From NCBI GenBank assembly GCA_003477305.1, contig DMTN01000025.1:1-10616 (forward strand): DNA of 10,616 bases, given 5' to 3'. How positions within the stretch are numbered: the first letter of the stretch is position 1; each line of letters opens with the position of its first letter. The position numbers and the translations under genes are program-made. The notes beneath the pieces were generated by a model. That model was not told the DNA's origin. It did not search any database and saw only the letters and a program-made list of their open reading frames with translations. The stretch is from Acholeplasmatales bacterium. Lineage in GTDB: Bacteria; Bacillota_I; Bacilli_A; Izemoplasmatales; Hujiaoplasmataceae. Positions 6,442 to 10,616 of the stretch are shown here, one piece after another.

Positions 6442-6921
6442 TCATTGGTGGGGCGTATAGTGCTGCAGTTCGGTCATGTGGAAGACTTTCGAGAACAGGT
6501 TGAACGGGAAGAAGGAGATTTTCTTGTTGTAGGAAAGCGCCTTCGCATCAAGCGACACGCGAATCTCCTGCAGGTTCAAAAACGTCTCGACGACATAACG
6601 GTTGTCCGGATCGGTGGCGTCGATCGACGCATAGGCGGAATCGACGAGCAGGAGGAGTTCCTTCTTTTCATCGTGCGAGAGGTCTTTGACGACCGCGTCG
6701 CGGTATTTGTCGAAGGCCGGATCGCGGACCAGCTTCGAGACGAGATTATAAGTTTTGCGAAGTTCGATGTCAAACTTCGACTGCTGTTTCCAGACTTCCT
6801 TGTAGGACTTCTTCAGATCGCGATAGATGAAGATCGAAGCGATGACGATCGCGAGGATGAGGACGAACACCAAAAGGGAAATTTCGATGATGAGTTCGAT
6901 GTCGACGGCGAGAACCGGCAT
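6442..6921 (-). CDS. Small LemA-like membrane protein
   Basis: This 159-residue protein has one N-terminal membrane helix (about residues 10-33) followed by a charged, helical cytoplasmic domain. Two blocks resemble the LemA family: DIELRKTYNLVSKLV (51-65), matching the family's valine/leucine-rich 'RR-DLIPNLV' helix, and the C-terminal LNLQEI...ALSYNKKISFFPFNLFSKVF (116-147), matching the 'YN--V---FPxNL-A--F' end. LemA proteins are usually 180-200 residues and have no settled enzymatic role. I chose the ATG at 6921 because a G-rich site (GAGGGGGTGG) lies just upstream in the metK stop region, leaving a 13-base gap; an ATG at 6945 would overlap metK without a good site. It is the last gene of the pgpA to metK operon. 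The family call is by eye. Confidence 0.7.
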   Translation of the reverse strand: MPVLAVDIELIIEISLLVFVLILAIVIASIFIYRDLKKSYKEVWKQQSKFDIELRKTYNLVSKLVRDPAFDKYRDAVVKDLSHDEKKELLLLVDSAYASIDATDPDNRYVVETFLNLQEIRVSLDAKALSYNKKISFFPFNLFSKVFHMTELQHYTPHQ

Positions 6922-6934
6922 GGCGACCACCCCC

Positions 6935-8089
6935 TCAGCGAACATAAGGCTTCAGGACGTCGACCATGTCCAGCCGTTCCCACGGCAGATCGAGGTCGAG
7001 CCTTCCGAAGTGCCCGTAGGCGGCGGTCTGGCGATAGATCGGACGCTTCAGTCCGAGCGCGTCGATGATGTGCCGGGGACGCAGGTCGAAGTGCTTCCGG
7101 ATGATTGCGATCAATTCGGCTTCGGGTAATTTTCCGGTCCCGAAGGTGTCCACGCCGATCGACGTCGGTTCGGGGATCCCGATGGCGTAGGAAATCTGGA
7201 TTTCCATCTCGTCGGCGAGCCCGGCGGCGACCATGTTCTTCGCAACCCAGCGGGCGGCGTAGGCCGCGCTGCGGTCGACCTTGGACGGGTCTTTGCCGGA
7301 ATAGGCGCCGCCGCCGTGATGGGCGGAGCCGCCATAGGAATCGACGATGATCTTGCGGCCGGTGAGCCCGGAATCGCCGGCAGGGCCGCCGATGACGAAT
7401 CGTCCGGTCGGATTGACATGGATCGTGGTGTTATCGTCGATCAGTTTCGGGTCGATGACGGCGCCGATGACATGCTTCTTGATGTCGGCCTTGATCGTAT
7501 CCTGACCGACTTCGGGGGCGTGTTGGCAGGACACGATGATCGAGGCGATGCGGACCAGTTTACCCGCCTCGTCGAACTGACAGGTAACCTGGGTTTTTCC
7601 GTCCGGACGCAGATAGGGCATCACGCGGGTCTTGCGCACTTCGGCGAGCCGGCGGGCGAGCTTGTGGGAAAGCAGGATCGGCCACGGCATCATCTCCGGG
7701 TTCGCGTTGATCGCGTATCCGAACATCATGCCCTGGTCGCCGGCGCCCTGTTCGTGCTGGACGGTTTCGTCGACCCCACGGGCGATGTCGGGGGACTGGG
7801 CGTTGATCGAGACGAGGACGGCGAGGTTGTCGGCGTCAAAGCCGTATTTGCCACGGGTGTAGCCGATGTCGGCGACGGTCTGGCGGACGATTTTCTGGAT
7901 GTCGACGTAGGTTTTTGTCGTGATTTCGCCGGCGACGAGGACGATGCCGGTCGTCACGACCGTTTCGCAGGCGACGCGGGCATCGGGATCGTCGGTCAGG
8001 ATCGCATCGAGGATCGCGTCGCTGATCTGATCGCAGATCTTATCGGGGTGGCCTTCGGTGACCGATTCTGAAGTAAAGTATTTATACAT
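6935..8089 (-). CDS. metK: S-adenosylmethionine synthetase
   Basis: MetK joins methionine and ATP to make S-adenosylmethionine in the cytoplasm, and acts as a tetramer in known bacteria. The 384-residue length is normal. Family motifs are clear: SESVTEGHPDK near the start (GHPDK at 13-17, with the ATP-binding histidine), the signature GAGDQG (115-120), and the glycine-rich GGGAYSGKDPSKVDRSAAY block (259-277). The C-terminus (AYGHFGR then LPWERLD) is typical and ends in TGA. The ATG at 8089 has AAGGAG eight bases upstream, and the TAA of the upstream gene forms part of that site (TAAGGAG), so the two genes are tightly coupled with only 12 bases between them. There is no room for a SAM riboswitch directly upstream, unlike metK in many Bacillota. 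Confidence 0.98.
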   Translation of the reverse strand: MYKYFTSESVTEGHPDKICDQISDAILDAILTDDPDARVACETVVTTGIVLVAGEITTKTYVDIQKIVRQTVADIGYTRGKYGFDADNLAVLVSINAQSPDIARGVDETVQHEQGAGDQGMMFGYAINANPEMMPWPILLSHKLARRLAEVRKTRVMPYLRPDGKTQVTCQFDEAGKLVRIASIIVSCQHAPEVGQDTIKADIKKHVIGAVIDPKLIDDNTTIHVNPTGRFVIGGPAGDSGLTGRKIIVDSYGGSAHHGGGAYSGKDPSKVDRSAAYAARWVAKNMVAAGLADEMEIQISYAIGIPEPTSIGVDTFGTGKLPEAELIAIIRKHFDLRPRHIIDALGLKRPIYRQTAAYGHFGRLDLDLPWERLDMVDVLKPYVR

Positions 8090-8101
8090 GTTTTTCGCTC
8101 C

Positions 8102-9709
8102 TTACGCTTGGGTCGCTTTGTAATATAATGCCTCGAAGTCGTCGGTGTACTTGACGAAGCGGTCGAGAATCTGCGAATCGAAATACGGATAGAATTCGAG
8201 TTGGAGAAGATCGATGGCGCGGGCGTGCTTGAGGCCGCGCTTGTAATTCCGGTCCTGACGCAGGATTTCGTAGATCTCCGCGAGCAGGATGACCTGCGAC
8301 TCGCGGTTGTTCTGGATCGAATTCATTTCCTTGATGAAATCGGCGTCGGCGGTCTTCTCGAAATGGGCGCGGACGATTTCCTCGCCCTTCTGCTCGAGCT
8401 GAAGCCGCTTGATGATGACCGATCCGATGATCGTCTTTTCGCGGATCTTGCGGAAGTCGGCCTCATCGAGAACATCCTTCTGTTCATAATCGGTAAGCGA
8501 CAAAGCTTCCTTCTTGTCGACGTGGATCGTCGAGAAGTCGAAGATTTCCTTGCAAAGCGACGGCGAATAACCGAGGTAGTTACCGAGCCGTCCCGCCAGT
8601 TCGGCGACGCGGCGGACCGCGGCGGCCTTCTGCGATTCCTCGAGTTCGGAGTTGTTGCGCTTGTAGACCGAAATGACGTCAAACACGTCGGAGACGACGG
8701 ACTTGAAGTCCTTCTCCATCGAACGGCGCTTGATCAGTTCTTCCTTGCGTTTGTTGTTCATGTCCTCGGTGATGCGCGCCGTCGAATAAAGCGCGATCAT
8801 GAAGACGACGAGCACGAGCGTACGGAGCAAAAGATCGGTGATGACCGGACCGCGGATGTGCTCCCACAGGCTGACGATGTCGCCGTATTGATACAGCGGA
8901 TACAGGACGAGGATATGGATGATCGTCATCGCGATCATCGTGATCTTGAACATCACCGAGAGCAGCCGGGAGTCCTGATAGAGGGCGAGCACGACGAGCG
9001 CGAAGTAGATGAGCGAGTATCCGGCCATCGTAATCGAAAAGAACCCTTCCGTCGCGGTTCCCGAGAGATCGAGCGTGAGTTTCAGCTTGATGTACACGGT
9101 GATCGCCATCAAAAGGATATAGACGCCCGACATGTATTCCGCCATCGCCTGCTTCTGCATCGACTTCGGATCGCCGTGGATCATCTTCTTGATCGACATG
9201 TTGGTGAAGAACATGACGAGAAAAATGACGATGGCGATGATGATGTTGGTGGAGATGTTGGTTCCCTCGGAGCCGATGATCGTGAAGAGCATGAACACGA
9301 TGTTGGTGATCCAAAGAATGTTCTTGATGACGAGGTTGCGCCGATACAAAACCGAGGTTTCGTCGAGGATGTCGACCCCGGATTCGAAACTGAAGCGGCT
9401 GATGAAGAACTGCACGAGGCGATTCCAGAACAGCGTGAACTTGGTCTTGCCTTCGACTTCGATCTGGCGCCGGTTCGAAGCCACCTTTTTCTCGTCGAAC
9501 TTGTTTTTGAAGGAGGTCATCTTGAAAAATTCGAAGATTTTATCCAGCTTCGACTTGCGGATGGGTTCTTTTTTGGCGGCGACTTCTTCGAAATACGCGT
9601 CGATTTTGCCGTCGTCGGCGGCGGTTTTCGCTTCCTTCACATACTTTTTTTTCTGCGAACTGTCGTTCTTGCGGAAGAATGCGTCCAGCGCCTTTTCACG
9701 TTCATCCAT
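8102..9709 (-). CDS. Six-TM protein with a degenerate (probably inactive) HD-GYP domain
   Basis: This 535-residue protein has a charged cytoplasmic N-terminus (1-125), six hydrophobic helices (about 129-145, 153-171, 192-208, 224-244, 252-272, 292-310), a charged linker, and a C-terminal helical domain (about 340-525) that reads like an HD-GYP domain without its catalytic residues. The C-terminal signature is recognisable: ILLAEIYEILRQDRNYKRGL (474-493) matches the family's 'ILAVADxYDALTSDRPYRKAL', but the metal ligand Asp of VAD is Glu. At the HD dyad position there is Ser-Thr (393-394), the early His is Ala, and HHExxDGxGYP reads HFEKTADADFI (449-459). HD-GYP enzymes cleave cyclic-di-GMP; this one probably senses, binds or scaffolds instead. 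The ATG at 9709 follows a near-perfect AAGGAGGTGA site. The gene lies between pgpA and metK in one probable operon. The HD-GYP kinship is my reading by eye. Confidence 0.8.
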   Translation of the reverse strand: MDEREKALDAFFRKNDSSQKKKYVKEAKTAADDGKIDAYFEEVAAKKEPIRKSKLDKIFEFFKMTSFKNKFDEKKVASNRRQIEVEGKTKFTLFWNRLVQFFISRFSFESGVDILDETSVLYRRNLVIKNILWITNIVFMLFTIIGSEGTNISTNIIIAIVIFLVMFFTNMSIKKMIHGDPKSMQKQAMAEYMSGVYILLMAITVYIKLKLTLDLSGTATEGFFSITMAGYSLIYFALVVLALYQDSRLLSVMFKITMIAMTIIHILVLYPLYQYGDIVSLWEHIRGPVITDLLLRTLVLVVFMIALYSTARITEDMNNKRKEELIKRRSMEKDFKSVVSDVFDVISVYKRNNSELEESQKAAAVRRVAELAGRLGNYLGYSPSLCKEIFDFSTIHVDKKEALSLTDYEQKDVLDEADFRKIREKTIIGSVIIKRLQLEQKGEEIVRAHFEKTADADFIKEMNSIQNNRESQVILLAEIYEILRQDRNYKRGLKHARAIDLLQLEFYPYFDSQILDRFVKYTDDFEALYYKATQA

Positions 9710-9749
9710 CGGACCTCACCTCCTTCCGTCCCGTTTAACCCCTCTGGGG

Positions 9750-10310
9750 TCAGAACAGTTTGGGCTGATCCACGATCGTGGGATCGCGGCGTGCTTCGAT
9801 TTCGTTCTCGACCTGGGCGACGCGCGTCGACGCGGCGGCGGCGATGGCGCCGACGATGTCGTCGAGGAACGTGTGGCAGGATTTTCCATCATGCTTGCCG
9901 AGGTCGTTCAAAACGGCGACGATGCCGGGCTTGTTGACGTCGATGTCGCCGAAGTTGGTCTTGCCGATCGTTCCATACAGACCGGCGAGTTCGAGTCCGA
10001 ACAATTCGTCGATGCCGAACAGACCGAGGTCGGATGCGAGGATTTCCTGGATCGGTCCATGGAATGCCTTTTCTTCCGTCAGGCGGTCGATCTCGGCGCC
10101 GAGCAGAAGCAAATGGAAAACATCGCGGAGCGACAGGATCTTCTCCACGGATTCTCTGCATTCCTGCAGAGATATGGCCGGATTCCAACGTGACTGCTGC
10201 CGCAAGGCGATCGCGGCGATGTCATCGACCGTCACGCCGCGTTCTTCGAGCTTGGCGACGTTGATGCGAAACATTTCATCTCTCGAATAGAGGTTTTTCT
10301 GTCTGTTCAT
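9750..10310 (-). CDS. pgpA: Phosphatidylglycerophosphatase A family protein (YutG type)
   Basis: This 186-residue protein matches the soluble Gram-positive branch of the PgpA family, represented by B. subtilis YutG. PgpA removes phosphate from phosphatidylglycerophosphate to make phosphatidylglycerol. Conserved acidic motifs line up with E. coli PgpA: DELFG (101-105), D-x2-KPG (124-129) and LDDIVGAIAA (149-158). Unlike E. coli PgpA it has no obvious membrane helices. Start choice is uncertain. The ATG at 10310 is 12 bases from GAGGAGG, a TTG at 10316 has better spacing (six bases), and an ATG at 10337 falls inside an upstream palindrome. The family's conserved region begins later, near residue 13, so all three give an intact enzyme. 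It is the first gene of the probable pgpA-HD-GYP-metK-LemA operon and has its own promoter. Confidence 0.88.
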   Translation of the reverse strand: MNRQKNLYSRDEMFRINVAKLEERGVTVDDIAAIALRQQSRWNPAISLQECRESVEKILSLRDVFHLLLLGAEIDRLTEEKAFHGPIQEILASDLGLFGIDELFGLELAGLYGTIGKTNFGDIDVNKPGIVAVLNDLGKHDGKSCHTFLDDIVGAIAAAASTRVAQVENEIEARRDPTIVDQPKLF

Positions 10311-10330
10311 GGACAATTCCGTCCTCCTCG

Positions 10331-10348
10331 CCGTCATTCGAATGACGG
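10331..10348. promoter_or_regulatory. Perfect 18-bp palindrome in the pgpA leader
   Basis: CCGTCATTCGAATGACGG is identical to its own reverse complement. It begins about eight bases after the predicted transcription start and ends one base before the GAGGAGG ribosome binding site. It could be a repressor operator, or an RNA hairpin with a 7-bp stem and TCGA loop that affects translation or mRNA stability. There is no T-run after it, so it is not an intrinsic terminator. Confidence 0.6.
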
Positions 10349-10349
10349 T

Positions 10350-10372
10350 TTTCTAAATATCTATTATACCAT
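10350..10372 (-). promoter_or_regulatory. Extended -10 promoter of the pgpA-metK operon
   Basis: TATAAT (10363-10368) is preceded by TG one base upstream (TGGTATAAT). No good -35 is seen at 17 bases; TTGCAA lies about 20 bases upstream, overlapping the end of fmt. Transcription should start near 10356. This is the only clear promoter for the four-gene unit. Confidence 0.75.
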
Positions 10373-10394
10373 AATAAAGGTGTAATTTTTGCAA

Positions 10395-10616
10395 TCAATC
10401 GAAGATCTTCCCGATCGCCAGGACCGTCTTGCCGGAACCGTTCAGATAGCTTCCGGCATCCATCCGGGTTTTACCGGAAGGCTGGATCGAAAGCGGCTCG
10501 ATGAGACCGTCGGCGACCTTGATCCAGATGAAGTTTTTCCCCACCCGGACGATTTCGCCGTTTGCGGCGTGCGCATAGACGCCAAGCGGATCCGGAACCT
10601 TCCGGACGGAATGGAA
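10395..10616 (-). CDS. fmt: Methionyl-tRNA formyltransferase, C-terminal end (partial)
   Basis: The last 73 codons of a gene that runs off the right edge of the window. The translation contains NGEIVRVGKNFIWIKVADG then LSIQPSGKTRMDAGSYLNG, which fits the C-terminal tRNA-binding domain of Fmt (the family's 'LLELQPEGKKRMSAxDFLRG' element), and ends KIFD followed by TGA. Fmt formylates Met-tRNAi for translation initiation. The catalytic N-terminal domain is outside the window. No terminator is visible after the stop, so transcription might continue into pgpA, which also has its own promoter. Confidence 0.85.
   Translation of the reverse strand, partial: FHSVRKVPDPLGVYAHAANGEIVRVGKNFIWIKVADGLIEPLSIQPSGKTRMDAGSYLNGSGKTVLAIGKIFD

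Noticed and set aside
6922..6945. ATG at 6945 as the start of the LemA-like gene.
   Set aside because: It would overlap the end of metK and has no suitable ribosome binding site. The ATG at 6921 has a G-rich site and starts the hydrophobic helix at the usual distance.
9739..9749. CCCC-AGA-GGGG hairpin just after the pgpA stop, as a terminator.
   Set aside because: The stem is only 4 bp and is followed by TTAAACGG rather than a T-run. It lies inside a closely spaced operon, so at most it is a minor processing or pausing element.
8201..9937. A 578-codon plus-strand open frame opposite the HD-GYP-like gene.
   Set aside because: Its translation is extremely rich in Asp, Glu, Arg and His, with no recognisable motifs, and it spans two minus-strand genes and the gap between them. 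It is a shadow frame.
1..10616. CRISPR array, tRNA or rRNA gene, insertion sequence or prophage remnant.
   Set aside because: I looked for regular repeats, cloverleaf-like segments, terminal inverted repeats and transposase or phage motifs on both strands and saw none. Coding density is high and gene order looks chromosomal.

Overview
The window looks like chromosomal DNA from a GC-rich member of the Bacillota (Firmicutes), probably in or near the Bacilli/Mollicutes lineages. The evidence is a T-box leader on leuS, a comFA-comFC pair, a YutG-type PgpA, a YtqA-type radical SAM protein, AAGGAGG-type ribosome binding sites and sigma-A-like TATAAT boxes. TGA ends several frames at family-typical C-termini (leuS, metK, comFA) and Trp is TGG, so this is the standard bacterial code, not the Mycoplasma code. 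GC content is roughly 55-60 % by eye, and the AT-rich promoters stand out. I see no tRNA, rRNA, CRISPR array, IS element or phage gene. The species cannot be named from the sequence alone.

Layout, mostly on the minus strand and read right to left: (1) the 3' end of fmt (10395-10616, cut by the window edge); (2) an extended -10 promoter and an 18-bp perfect palindrome, then a probable four-gene operon of pgpA/yutG (9750-10310), a six-TM protein with a degenerate HD-GYP domain (8102-9709), metK (6935-8089) and a small LemA-like membrane protein (6442-6921), closed by a hairpin at 6413-6440; (3) a plus-strand ytqA-like radical SAM gene (5457-6395) converging on that hairpin; (4) a divergent minus-strand gene for an unknown four-TM protein with a very acidic tail (4499-5359); (5) a complete leucine T-box leader with its promoter (about 4228-4491) driving leuS (1794-4214); (6) the leuS terminator (1745-1784), running directly into comFA (497-1744) and an overlapping comFC-like gene (46-507).

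Most genes are housekeeping: translation (leuS, fmt, ytqA-type tRNA modification), SAM supply (metK) and phospholipid synthesis (pgpA). The parts worth a second look are the embedding of the comFA ribosome binding site in the leuS terminator, a ComFC-like protein with no visible phosphoribosyltransferase domain, a catalytically dead-looking HD-GYP membrane protein in the metK operon, a possible base mismatch in the T-box bulge, and a promoter block repeated almost exactly at two distant genes. I found no clearly new multi-gene system; the novelty here is mainly regulatory.
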